A stretch of 64,000 bases of DNA, from the NCBI RefSeq assembly GCF_001469955.1, contig NZ_LOPU01000031.1:62001-126000 (forward strand), in the 5' to 3' direction. The position numbers were made by a program, and so were the translations under genes. The notes below the pieces were generated by a model. The model made no database searches and was not told the origin of the DNA. It saw only the letters and a program-made list of their open reading frames with translations. Below are positions 17,085-24,716 of this stretch, piece by piece. Source of the stretch: Haloprofundus marisrubri (GTDB taxonomy: Archaea > Halobacteriota > Halobacteria > Halobacteriales > Haloferacaceae). Each line of letters begins with the position of its first letter. The first letter of the stretch is position 1.

Positions 17085-18346
17085 TGTGCCACCTCCACGG
17101 ACATCTCGTCCGACGTCGCCGTCTCCGCGTACGCGGCGTTGGACGCCACGGATTCAGTATCCGATACGGACTCGGTTTCTGTGTCCGTCGGCGCGCAGGC
17201 GTACAACACGTCGCCATCGACGACCAGAAGCGTCCCATCGGACTCGTCAGTGACGACCGGACGACCGACTGCGGCGGCGAGTGCCGAGAGTTCGTGGCGC
17301 TCGCTGACGTCGATTCGGGGGAGGTCTGCACACGCTGGCGAGAGACTGACGCGCGCGAGAGCGGTCACGTCGGAGTGTGTCGTCTCCGTGTGCGTTTCAG
17401 CAAGGCGTCCGTCGCTATCCGAGTCACCCGAATCGTCCGGGCCACTTCCGCCGTCGTTCGCCGCCGACGTCGAACCAGCGTCGAAACCGAACTGACGGAG
17501 TACCAGTAACAACAGCGCTGCGGTAAGGGACCCTGCGGCGACGGTCACAGAGAGCGGGTCCTCGCCGGTCACGCCGATGTATCCGGCGTACAGCCCCAAC
17601 GCAACTAAGAGAACGAGTGAGAGCGTGAGGTCCGCTCGCGTCAGCGTCAGACCGGAGTCGGTCGCATCGACGCTGTCGGTCGAACCGCGGTCGTGGGTCG
17701 GGTCGGTCGGTTCTGCTGTCTCTGCTGTATCGGTGGTTGAATCGAGTGGGTCAATCAAAGTCGTCTCCGTCGTGGTCGGTGAACTGAGGTCGGTCGATGC
17801 GGTGGGGTTGTCGCCACTGAGGTCGTTCTCGCTGCGACGGGCGCGGAGGAAGCCTCGAAGTTCGGTCGCCACGAGAAGACCGAACGGCACCACCACGAGC
17901 GCGGCGAAGCCGACGGGCGTGTCGGCGAACGAGGAGACGTAGCCGACGTACGGCAGCGTCAGCACGACTCGGCCGATAACGGAGTCGGCGGCGACGGGAG
18001 TCGGGTCGGCCTTCTCGTTGGCGTCGCCTTTCGTGACGAACTGACGGTCGGCCCCCTCGCCTTCGACGCCGACGACGCGGTGTGTAACCGGCGTCTCGCT
18101 GGTCGCCGAGCGGCGGAACGTGATGACATCCCCTTCCGAAATCGCCTCAGAAGCGACGCCGCCGACGACGACGGCGTCGCCGGGTTGGATGCCGGGCGAC
18201 ATACTCGCCGAGAGAACGACGTAGCTCTGGTCTGCGCCGACGGTCTGCGGCACCGCGTAGACGACGAAGGGAACGACTGCGCCGACGAGCAGCAGCACCG
18301 CGAGAACGCTGAGTAGCTTGCGGGTGCGAGCGGTGAGGAGGTTCAT
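17081..18346 (-). CDS. S26B-type signal peptidase I (SipW-like) with long C-terminal extension
   Basis: 421 residues. The catalytic domain (about 1-150) has an N-terminal anchor helix, Ser48 in LSASMSPG, His89 in VTHRVVG and Asp108 in TKGDANEKADP. A His in place of the bacterial Lys marks the archaeal/SipW S26B class. A second helix (about 145-165) is followed by an acidic linker, two more helices (about 228-285) and a soluble tail containing ISV-like block ELSALAAAVGRPVVTDESDG, which resembles the end of haloarchaeal DUF5305 proteins. It probably processes the two flanking secreted proteins, with which it overlaps by ATGA on both sides. Confidence 0.85.
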   Translation of the reverse strand: MNLLTARTRKLLSVLAVLLLVGAVVPFVVYAVPQTVGADQSYVVLSASMSPGIQPGDAVVVGGVASEAISEGDVITFRRSATSETPVTHRVVGVEGEGADRQFVTKGDANEKADPTPVAADSVIGRVVLTLPYVGYVSSFADTPVGFAALVVVPFGLLVATELRGFLRARRSENDLSGDNPTASTDLSSPTTTETTLIDPLDSTTDTAETAEPTDPTHDRGSTDSVDATDSGLTLTRADLTLSLVLLVALGLYAGYIGVTGEDPLSVTVAAGSLTAALLLLVLRQFGFDAGSTSAANDGGSGPDDSGDSDSDGRLAETHTETTHSDVTALARVSLSPACADLPRIDVSERHELSALAAAVGRPVVTDESDGTLLVVDGDVLYACAPTDTETESVSDTESVASNAAYAETATSDEMSVEVAQ

Positions 18347-19464
18347 CTGCCGCCTCCGTTTCCACCTTTGTTGCCGTTGCCGGGACCACGACCGTTACTG
18401 GACTTTCCACCGTTTCCGTCATCAGAACCACCGTTCCCCCCCTTTCCGTTGTTTCCGTTGCCGTTGCCCGGGCCACCGCCGTGTCCGTCGTCCGAGCCGT
18501 CACTCCCGTTGGCGTCCTCGACGGTTTGCAGGTTCTCGCCTTCGAACTTGACGCCGCTGGAACCGGTGGGGCACGGTCGTGGGGGCGAAAGCGACGAATC
18601 CGGCGTTCCGGTCCCGACTTCGACGGACGCCGGACCCGTCGTCGGCGGAGAGTACTCGAAGTACTCGATTTCCGGACCCGCTTTGAGCACGACGTAGCTG
18701 ACGGGTTCGGTCGACTCCCAGGTGAGCGCGACGACCTCACCGGGTTCCTTCTCGACGAAGTCTGAGAGCGTGATGTCGTCCGCCGAGAGCGCACCCGAGT
18801 CGCTGCAGAACGCGACGAAACTGATGGCCTTCTGGTCGCTCGGCGGTTCGGGCGTCGGTGTCGGCGTCGGCGTTTCGCCGCAGCGTTCGGTCCACGGACT
18901 CACCGACGAGTCGACGTGACGCGCCTGTTCGGCGTAGAACTGCAGCGTCAAATCGAGTGTCCGCCCACGTATCTGTTCAGTAGCGACACCGTTGCGGTCT
19001 TTGGGCAGCGACACGGCGAGGGTGAGACACGTCTCCTCCTCGGGTTGTGTCGGCGCGGTGTCGACGCGAACGCCGTCGGCGACGGCTTCGAGAACGTCGG
19101 CGAGCGTGCCCGTGAACGTCTCGCCCGCGAGCGTCAACGTCGCGTCGAGCGCCGCAGCTACCGGGTTCGAGGTCGGACACGCCCGGAGCCACAGCCACGC
19201 CGGATTCGACGACACCGACAGACAGAGCGTCCGTTCGTGGACGCGCCCGTCGTCGCGGAGTCCGTCGAAGGCGAGTCGTGCGGTCGTCTCCGACTCCGCG
19301 TCGGCCGTCAACACGAGTTCGCCGCCGCGAAACAGCGATACCGGTGCGGCTTCGCCGTCGCCGAGCACCGCACCAGTTCCAGCGCCGACGAGTCCGCCCG
19401 CTGCGCCGACTGTCGTCAACGCGGCGAGCAGACGGCGGCGGCTTAGCTCCGGGCCGTCAGTCAT
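18343..19464 (-). CDS. Putative SipW-dependent exported protein with Gly/Asn-rich C-terminus
   Basis: 373 residues. The N-terminus (SRRRLLAALTTVGAAGG, about residues 8-24) is a twin-arginine-like or SipW-type signal. The middle (about 45-200) looks like the TasA-type beta domain with several Cys. A Thr-Pro hinge (TPTPTPTP) follows, then a second folded segment (about 205-300), then a Gly/Asn/Lys-rich low-complexity tail of about 70 residues. It is the first gene of the SipW cassette, and its end overlaps the peptidase start (18343-18346). Likely role: an extracellular fibre or surface protein. This is inferred from context. Confidence 0.7.
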   Translation of the reverse strand: MTDGPELSRRRLLAALTTVGAAGGLVGAGTGAVLGDGEAAPVSLFRGGELVLTADAESETTARLAFDGLRDDGRVHERTLCLSVSSNPAWLWLRACPTSNPVAAALDATLTLAGETFTGTLADVLEAVADGVRVDTAPTQPEEETCLTLAVSLPKDRNGVATEQIRGRTLDLTLQFYAEQARHVDSSVSPWTERCGETPTPTPTPEPPSDQKAISFVAFCSDSGALSADDITLSDFVEKEPGEVVALTWESTEPVSYVVLKAGPEIEYFEYSPPTTGPASVEVGTGTPDSSLSPPRPCPTGSSGVKFEGENLQTVEDANGSDGSDDGHGGGPGNGNGNNGKGGNGGSDDGNGGKSSNGRGPGNGNKGGNGGGR

Positions 19465-19517
19465 CTCGTCCCTCCGGTTCGGAGAGACGCCTCGAATCGT
19501 CGTGCGTTCTTCGTCAT
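19461..19517 (-). CDS. Possible 18-residue upstream ORF coupled to the SipW cassette
   Basis: An ATG at 19517 opens 18 codons (MTKNARRFEASLRTGGTR) whose TGA overlaps the ATG of the next gene as ATGA (19461-19464). The geometry matches translational coupling used throughout this window. The peptide is basic and has no known relatives that I can recall, so it may be a leader ORF or chance. Confidence 0.35.
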   Translation of the reverse strand: MTKNARRFEASLRTGGTR

Positions 19518-19878
19518 AGTGTACCCCCGACGGGAGTCCCACCGACGGAGTCGAACCGTCGTACCGCCACTACGGGTTTCTGCTCCGGGTCTCTGCTCGG
19601 AGCGCGGGAGTATCCTCGTCTACCGTCGGTATAGGTACGAGCCGCCGGATACATCGCTAACCTCCGGTTCGGCGGCTCTAACGTCTGATTTGAGCGTTTC
19701 GCGGAGGGTGGCGAAAGGCGGTAAGCACACCGAACCGGCCCTGCAGGTGACCCGAGAACGACCGGTACGCGTCACCGACCGGATTTCGTTGGGCCCGTAT
19801 TGGCCCCATACATATGCCGGCATCAGCCAAGCACAGCACGTCCACCCGGCGCTCGGGACGGACGGGGGAGTACGAACC
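19518..19878. other. Intergenic region between the SipW cassette and a divergent DUF7344 gene
   Basis: 361 bp with no convincing gene. It should contain the promoters of both divergent units. A weak AT-rich spot (CATACATATG) sits at about 19806-19815. No clear terminator or strong repeat was seen. Confidence 0.6.
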
Positions 19879-20403
19879 ATGCAACTACGACAACAAACCG
19901 TTCCGGAGTACGAGATTCACACCGTCCTGTCGAACCAGCGTCGCCGGGTCGCACTGGAGCATCTCGGCTCCAAGCCGGGACGAACGACCGTCCGCGAACT
20001 CTCAGAAATCGTCGCTACCGCCGAGACAGGGGAGTCGCCACCACCGCGGAACGTCCGCGAGTCGGTGTACATCTCGCTGCATCAGACACATCTCCCGAAA
20101 CTCCACGGCCTCGGCGTCATCGAGTACGACCGCGAACACAAGGAGATTCAACTACTCGACGGTGCCCGTGACGTCGACCTGTACATGGAAGTCGTGACGA
20201 AACACGGCATCACGTGGGGCGAGTACTACCGAGGACTGGGCGTGCTCTCGCTTCTGACCGTCGTCGCGTCGAGCATCGGCGTTCCCGGACTCGCACTCGC
20301 CGAACCGGTCCTGTGGGCGAGCGTGTTTCTCGCTCTGTTCGCCGGGTCGACTTGCTACCAACTGTGGGCGAAACGCTGGCAGGTACTCAGAGCACTCCGT
20401 TGA
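19879..20403 (+). CDS. DUF7344-type membrane-tethered transcriptional regulator
   Basis: 174 residues. The N-terminal winged-helix part (about 8-95) contains VLSNQRRRVALEHL, RTTVRELSEIVA and SLHQTHLPKLHGLGVIEYDREHKEIQLL, the pattern of haloarchaeal DUF7344 DNA-binding proteins. Two hydrophobic segments (about 120-138 and 143-160) anchor it in the membrane, leaving the DNA-binding part in the cytoplasm. The ATG at 19879 was chosen by domain start; an open frame extends further upstream. Divergent placement opposite the SipW cassette suggests it controls that cassette. The same architecture recurs at 55153. Confidence 0.82.
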   Translation: MQLRQQTVPEYEIHTVLSNQRRRVALEHLGSKPGRTTVRELSEIVATAETGESPPPRNVRESVYISLHQTHLPKLHGLGVIEYDREHKEIQLLDGARDVDLYMEVVTKHGITWGEYYRGLGVLSLLTVVASSIGVPGLALAEPVLWASVFLALFAGSTCYQLWAKRWQVLRALR

Positions 20404-20490
20404 ACCCGAGCGTGCTCGTCGCCGTCTCGGAGGGTGTAATTGTGTCACGAGAGAACACCCGTTAGTAAGTTTCGTGACCAATCTCGTATC

Positions 20491-20497
20491 AAAATAG
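20491..20497 (+). promoter_or_regulatory. TATA-like box before the 20.5 kb hairpin
   Basis: AAAATAG in an AT-rich context (20487-20502), 23-29 nt before the first base of the hairpin at 20520, the usual distance to an archaeal transcription start. Confidence 0.45.
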
Positions 20498-20519
20498 TTA
20501 TCAGCGACCGCTTTGTATC

Positions 20520-20619
20520 GAGAATCGATTGTCGGTGCTGACGGTCTGAGCAGCCATACAGCACACGTGAAGGTGGTGGAACCCTCCTCGGTTTCACGCG
20601 CATCGACAATCGTTTTCTC
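20520..20619 (+). ncRNA. Candidate structured non-coding RNA (about 100 nt)
   Basis: The 267-bp gap between two convergent genes contains a long stem. Positions 20526-20538 pair with 20600-20612 over 13 contiguous bases (one G-T), and 20520-20524 pair with 20615-20619, separated by a small internal loop. Inside, CGTGAA (20566-20571) pairs with TTCACG (20593-20598), and GTGCTG (20535-20540) can alternatively pair with CAGCAC (20559-20564). A TATA-like box sits 23-29 nt upstream and a T-rich stretch (from 20613) follows. It may be an independent small RNA; alternatives are a bidirectional terminator or a remnant of a small inverted-repeat element. Confidence 0.5.
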
Positions 20620-20670
20620 TCTTTAGTCGCCAGTCACCGACGGAGTCTCGTTCGGTAGGGCCGGTCCGAT

Positions 20671-21543
20671 TCAGTCGACGAACGCCCCGTCTACGGTGTC
20701 GTACTCGGCTTCGAAGTATCGCACCTCGCAGTGTTCGCACGTCGCAGCGACGACGTCGTAGCTCTGACAGCACGATTCGACGGCGTGCGTGCCGAGGCCG
20801 ACGGTGCCGCCACAGACCGGACAGCGTTCGATGCAGGCACGAAGTCCGCTGAGCAGTTGTCCGCGAACGTCGACGGGGAACTCGGACCAGACGTCGACTC
20901 GGTCGTCGAGTTCCGCGCTCGCAGCCATGTCGGCGGCGAACGCCTCCCGGGACTCCCACTGGCCCAGCCAGTCGTCGTCGAGCCACGCCGCGACGGCGTT
21001 GCCGTGGTCACTGAGCGACAGTCGGTCGGTGCTGACGCCGACGGTGCGGGCGAGTTGACCGACGCCGCCGTCGCCGTCGCGGAGCGCGTCGATTCTGTGA
21101 TACCACGCCCGCTCGAACGACTCCTCGAGTGCGACGTCGTCGGCGTCGTCGGATTCTCGGAGAGCACCGACGTCTACTAAGAAAGCCTCGGTGTCGAGTG
21201 TCGTTCCGTCGGTGCCGACCGTCTCGGTGTCGGCCGACGCAGCGTCGACGGTCTGTGCCGCCCGTCGCCTCGACCGAGCGTGCGGAGATTTGTCGAAGCG
21301 GCGGAGCAACCAGTCGGGGAAGTACCGTTTCGTGAGCGCGGGCGTTCCCGGGACGAGGTAGCCTCGCAGATAGATGAGCGCGAGCGACGTGCCGAACACC
21401 ACGAGACCGACCGGCGGAGAGAGGACGCCCACCACGAGCGTCGCAACGCCCGCGATGGCGACGTTGACCGCCGTACACGGAACACAGCGGTTCTCGCCGA
21501 CGTACTCCGGTTCCCGTACACGTTCGAGTAGTGCTGAAATCAT
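20671..21543 (-). CDS. Conserved haloarchaeal membrane protein with C-terminal zinc ribbon
   Basis: 290 residues. Two hydrophobic segments near the N-terminus (about 26-60) are preceded by CVPCTAVN. A long hydrophilic middle follows, and the C-terminus has paired Cys motifs (ERCPVCGG, ESCCQ, ATCEHCEVRYFEAEYD) that look like a zinc ribbon facing the cytoplasm. I do not recognise the family by function. It is transcribed toward the candidate RNA and away from the quinone oxidoreductase region. Confidence 0.75.
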   Translation of the reverse strand: MISALLERVREPEYVGENRCVPCTAVNVAIAGVATLVVGVLSPPVGLVVFGTSLALIYLRGYLVPGTPALTKRYFPDWLLRRFDKSPHARSRRRAAQTVDAASADTETVGTDGTTLDTEAFLVDVGALRESDDADDVALEESFERAWYHRIDALRDGDGGVGQLARTVGVSTDRLSLSDHGNAVAAWLDDDWLGQWESREAFAADMAASAELDDRVDVWSEFPVDVRGQLLSGLRACIERCPVCGGTVGLGTHAVESCCQSYDVVAATCEHCEVRYFEAEYDTVDGAFVD

Positions 21544-21646
21544 CGAATCGACCCACCGCCCGTACCGCGGACGATACTGGGTCGTTCGCCTCCGGCGGCA
21601 TAGGTATGTGGGTCGTCCTCACTCCGAGCGAACTCGGAGAAGCTAT

Positions 21647-22627
21647 CTACGGTTCGAGGACGACTTTGCCGGTCGAGTTGCGGTTCTCGATGTACTCGTG
21701 GGCGTCGACAGCCTCCGAGAGCGGGAATCGTTCGCCGACGACGACTTCGAGTTCACCGGCGGTGAGCAACTCGGTCAGTTCGGGCACAGCCTTCAACACC
21801 GACTGGGGGTCGTGCTGCATCGCCCGCCCGAGGTGATAGCCGATAACGGACTTGTTCTCGAACAGCAGTCGGGTCGTATCCGCCTGCGCGGGGTCGCCGC
21901 TGGCGACGCCGTAGGTAACGAGTCGACCACGGTAGTTCAGCGCGTCCAGACTCGCGTCGAAGACGTCGCCGCCGACGCCGTCGAGAACGAGGTCGACACC
22001 CTCGCCGTCGGTTTTTTCCTCGACGACTTCCTCGAACGCCTCCTCGGTGTAGTTGATGGGGTGGCCCAGTCCCAGACGCTCGGCCAACTCGAGTTTCTCC
22101 TGTGTGCTGGCAGTGCCGAACGACTCCGCACCCGCGGCGTCGGCCAACTGGACGGCCGCCGTGCCGACGCCACCGGCGGCGGCCTGAATCAGCACGCGTT
22201 CGTCGGCGTCCTCAGTGTCGAGGCCGCCCCACTCGTGGAGACAGCAGTGCGCGGTGAGAAACTGCACCGGAAAGCCGGCGGCCTCGGCGAACTCCATCCC
22301 CGGCGGGACGTCGAACAGACCGTTGGCGGGTGTGACGACTTTCTCGGCGTACGCGCCGCCGCCGGTCATGGCGACGACCCGGTCGCCGACTTCGCGGTCG
22401 ACGCCCTCGCCGACGGCGTCTATGGTCCCAGCGGCCTCCATCCCGGGAACGTACGGCGGTTCCGGGCCGCCGCGGTAGTGGCCGCGACGCTGCATGATAT
22501 CGGCGAAGTTGATACCGGCGGCTTTCACGTCGATTCGAACCTCACCCGGTCCGGGGTCCGGTTCGTCGATATCGACCTGTTCGAGCGTCTCTGTCCCTCC
22601 GAACTCGGTCACACGAATCGCACGCAT
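21647..22627 (-). CDS. Quinone oxidoreductase-like NADPH-dependent MDR enzyme
   Basis: 326 residues of the zinc-free medium-chain dehydrogenase/reductase family. The N-terminal GroES-like domain has AAGINFADIMQRRGHY and PGMEAAGTIDAVGEGV. The Rossmann domain has AAAGGVGTAAVQLADAAGAE and the C-terminal AHEYIENRNSTGKVVL motif of QOR/zeta-crystallin proteins. It probably reduces quinones or enones with NAD(P)H. The ATG at 22627 begins the family N-terminus MRAIRVTEFGG. It is divergent from psmB. Confidence 0.92.
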   Translation of the reverse strand: MRAIRVTEFGGTETLEQVDIDEPDPGPGEVRIDVKAAGINFADIMQRRGHYRGGPEPPYVPGMEAAGTIDAVGEGVDREVGDRVVAMTGGGAYAEKVVTPANGLFDVPPGMEFAEAAGFPVQFLTAHCCLHEWGGLDTEDADERVLIQAAAGGVGTAAVQLADAAGAESFGTASTQEKLELAERLGLGHPINYTEEAFEEVVEEKTDGEGVDLVLDGVGGDVFDASLDALNYRGRLVTYGVASGDPAQADTTRLLFENKSVIGYHLGRAMQHDPQSVLKAVPELTELLTAGELEVVVGERFPLSEAVDAHEYIENRNSTGKVVLEP

Positions 22628-22790
22628 GGAGTCGCGTAGGGGGAGGACACCGATAAGCCTCGGTGAACGGGAAATCGGTTGTAGGCCGTTCTTGACGGCA
22701 CAGGTCGGGCGACGAGCGTTTCTCACAGCCGACAGCTAAAGTATCTTTTAGCGAACAGTTTTGCGGACGGATAGCCGACTACCGGACACG

Positions 22791-23486
22791 ATGCCACCGG
22801 AACACGAACCGAGCGTGATGCCGAGCGGACGACCAAACACGAGCGAATCGAGTGCGGGCGAACAGGAGTTCTCGACGGGGACGACAATCGTCGGCCTCGC
22901 AGCGGCCGACGCCGTCGTGCTGGCGACGGACCGCCGCGTCAGCCTCGGCGGAATGGTGTCGAGCAAGTCGACGCCGAAGGCGCTCTCGGTGGGTGACCGT
23001 GCGGCGATAGCGTTCTCGGGGACGCTCTCGGGTGCGCAGGCGCTGGCCGACGAACTGGCGACCGAGGCCCGACTGTACGAGTTCCGCCGGAACGAACCAC
23101 TGTCGACGACGGCGCTGGCGTCGTACGCGAGCAACCTCATGCGCGAGAACCCGATGCAGGTGATACCGATTCTCGGCGGCGTCGACGCCGAGGCCGAAAC
23201 TGGGGGGAGTGCCGAGACGGCGCTGTTCCAGTTCGACGGCGCAGGGGGCCGTACCGAACACGACGTCGTCGCCACCGGCAGCGGCGGGCCGTACGCCTAC
23301 GGAGTTCTGGAGTCGGTCGACACCGACGAACTGAGCGTCGAAGAAGCCCAGCGGCTGGGCGCACGCGCCGTCGCCGCCGCGAGCGAACGTGACCTCGCCA
23401 GCGGCAACGGCCTCTGTGTGGCGACGATAACGGCAGCGGGAACAGAAATCGAGGAGTTCGACGACGCCGCGGCGGTCGGAAGCTAA
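22791..23486 (+). CDS. psmB: 20S proteasome beta subunit
   Basis: 231 residues from the ATG at 22791; a TTG lies 30 bp upstream in frame. A propeptide of about 30 residues ends in FSTG, and autocleavage would expose Thr31. Counting from that Thr, Asp17 (ATDRR) and Lys33 (TPKAL) are both in place, so the catalytic triad is complete. It forms the inner rings of the proteasome. The alpha subunit gene lies 15 kb away at 38631. It is divergent from the oxidoreductase gene with about 160 bp between them, and an AT-rich TATCTTTTA (22742-22750) is the probable promoter. Confidence 0.96.
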   Translation: MPPEHEPSVMPSGRPNTSESSAGEQEFSTGTTIVGLAAADAVVLATDRRVSLGGMVSSKSTPKALSVGDRAAIAFSGTLSGAQALADELATEARLYEFRRNEPLSTTALASYASNLMRENPMQVIPILGGVDAEAETGGSAETALFQFDGAGGRTEHDVVATGSGGPYAYGVLESVDTDELSVEEAQRLGARAVAAASERDLASGNGLCVATITAAGTEIEEFDDAAAVGS

Positions 23487-23495
23487 TCGACGAGG

Positions 23496-24542
23496 TTAGT
23501 TCGCCGATTCCGCGGGCGTCGCCGAGTCGGGTTCTTCCGGCGTCGTTACCGGTTCGTCGGCGTCGGGGGCGTCTACCTCAGAAGTCTCCGCCGCATCGAC
23601 GGGCCGACGTTCTACGTCGACGACGGTCGGTCCGTCGCCGACGAGCAACTGGAGTTCCTCGTCGTCGAGTCTCGTCGTCACGCGAACACACCACGGGTCC
23701 GCCGAGAGCACGGCCTCGCGCCACTCCGACCCGAGGTTCCACAGCGGTCGGTCGGCGAGTCGTTCGCCGTGGTCGGCGTAGAACGCGACGACCTCGGAGT
23801 GGTCGACGACGCCCAACGTGACGGGGACGCTCATCTCGAACGGACAGCGCTCGCACTCGATGGCCAAGGTCGGACGGGCGTGCGCCTCGTCGTCCGCGTC
23901 GTCAGAATCAGCATCCGCGTCGGCCGGCGAGTTCGGAACCGCCTCGGGGTCGGCGTACTCGATTCGACCGACCGCCGACCCCGCACAGTCCGGACAGACG
24001 CCGTCGCCGACGAGTGCGAGACGGCGACGGTGGTAGCTGTCGAACGCCGCGAGGAGTTCTTCCGTGGGTCGGTCGCGGACACCGCTCGGTGGGAACGGCA
24101 GCGTGAGGAGGTTCGTCTCGCAGTCGGTGCAGGCGACAGAGACGTGGTTGTCGACGGCGGCGACGGTGAGCGTTTCCGCGTCGCAGACCGGACACGCCCC
24201 CGCGAACGATTCGGGGTCGCGGTCGATTCGCCGGGTGTACTCGCCCGACGGGAGCGCGCGGGCGACCTGCCGCCCGGCGTAGGTGAGTCGGTATGTCTCG
24301 CGGACTTTCTCGACGTAGTGTCCCGAGAGCTGTCGGAGGTGGTAGGCGAATCCCGCAGTCGTGTCGGCGTCGCTCGCCTCGAACAGGTCCGTGAACGTCG
24401 GCGGGTGGTCGGCCTCGGCGACAGTCCTGATGGCGTGGAGGCGCATCTCGTTGCCGAGGCGGGCGAACGCGTCGCTCGCCGTCGGGTTCTCGGAATCGTC
24501 GCCCGCCCGTTCGCTCGTCGGGTCCTCGCCGTCGGATGCCAT
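23496..24542 (-). CDS. ArsR-like winged-helix regulator with zinc-ribbon domains
   Basis: 348 residues. A winged helix occupies about 20-105 (FARLGNEMRLHAIRTV, then AGFAYHLRQLSGHYVEKVRETYRLTYAG). It is followed by a Cys-rich portion with CPVC, CTDC, CPDC and CERC pairs, consistent with two zinc ribbons, and a long Pro/Asp/Glu C-terminal tail. The arrangement matches a haloarchaeal group of DNA-binding regulators of unknown target. The ATG at 24542 was chosen by domain onset. It is divergent from the zinc alcohol dehydrogenase at 24714. Confidence 0.85.
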   Translation of the reverse strand: MASDGEDPTSERAGDDSENPTASDAFARLGNEMRLHAIRTVAEADHPPTFTDLFEASDADTTAGFAYHLRQLSGHYVEKVRETYRLTYAGRQVARALPSGEYTRRIDRDPESFAGACPVCDAETLTVAAVDNHVSVACTDCETNLLTLPFPPSGVRDRPTEELLAAFDSYHRRRLALVGDGVCPDCAGSAVGRIEYADPEAVPNSPADADADSDDADDEAHARPTLAIECERCPFEMSVPVTLGVVDHSEVVAFYADHGERLADRPLWNLGSEWREAVLSADPWCVRVTTRLDDEELQLLVGDGPTVVDVERRPVDAAETSEVDAPDADEPVTTPEEPDSATPAESAN

Positions 24543-24677
24543 ACCCCCACGCAGGACATCGACCCTCAAGAGTCTACTGACGGCCGTGATTCTGGGCGAA
24601 CGCTCGCTACTGCGGCGGCTGGACTCTGCGAGTCGATTTCGTTTCGGATAGCAATACAGTCGTCTCAGTCCGTAACG

Positions 24678-24716
24678 ATAATTTATGTTAATTGTTACCA
24701 ACCATCATATGTAATG
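24678..24716 (+). promoter_or_regulatory. Promoter of the zinc alcohol dehydrogenase with a start-stop element
   Basis: ATAATTTATG (24678-24687) is a TATA-like box about 30 nt before the gene start. The bases just before the ATG read ATGTAATG, so an ATG-TAA minimal frame (24709-24714) shares its last base with the real start at 24714. Confidence 0.5.

Noticed and set aside
23769-24713. N-terminal extension of the zinc alcohol dehydrogenase frame
   Set aside because: It lies antisense to the winged-helix gene, and conserved dehydrogenase sequence begins only at 24714 with its own promoter.
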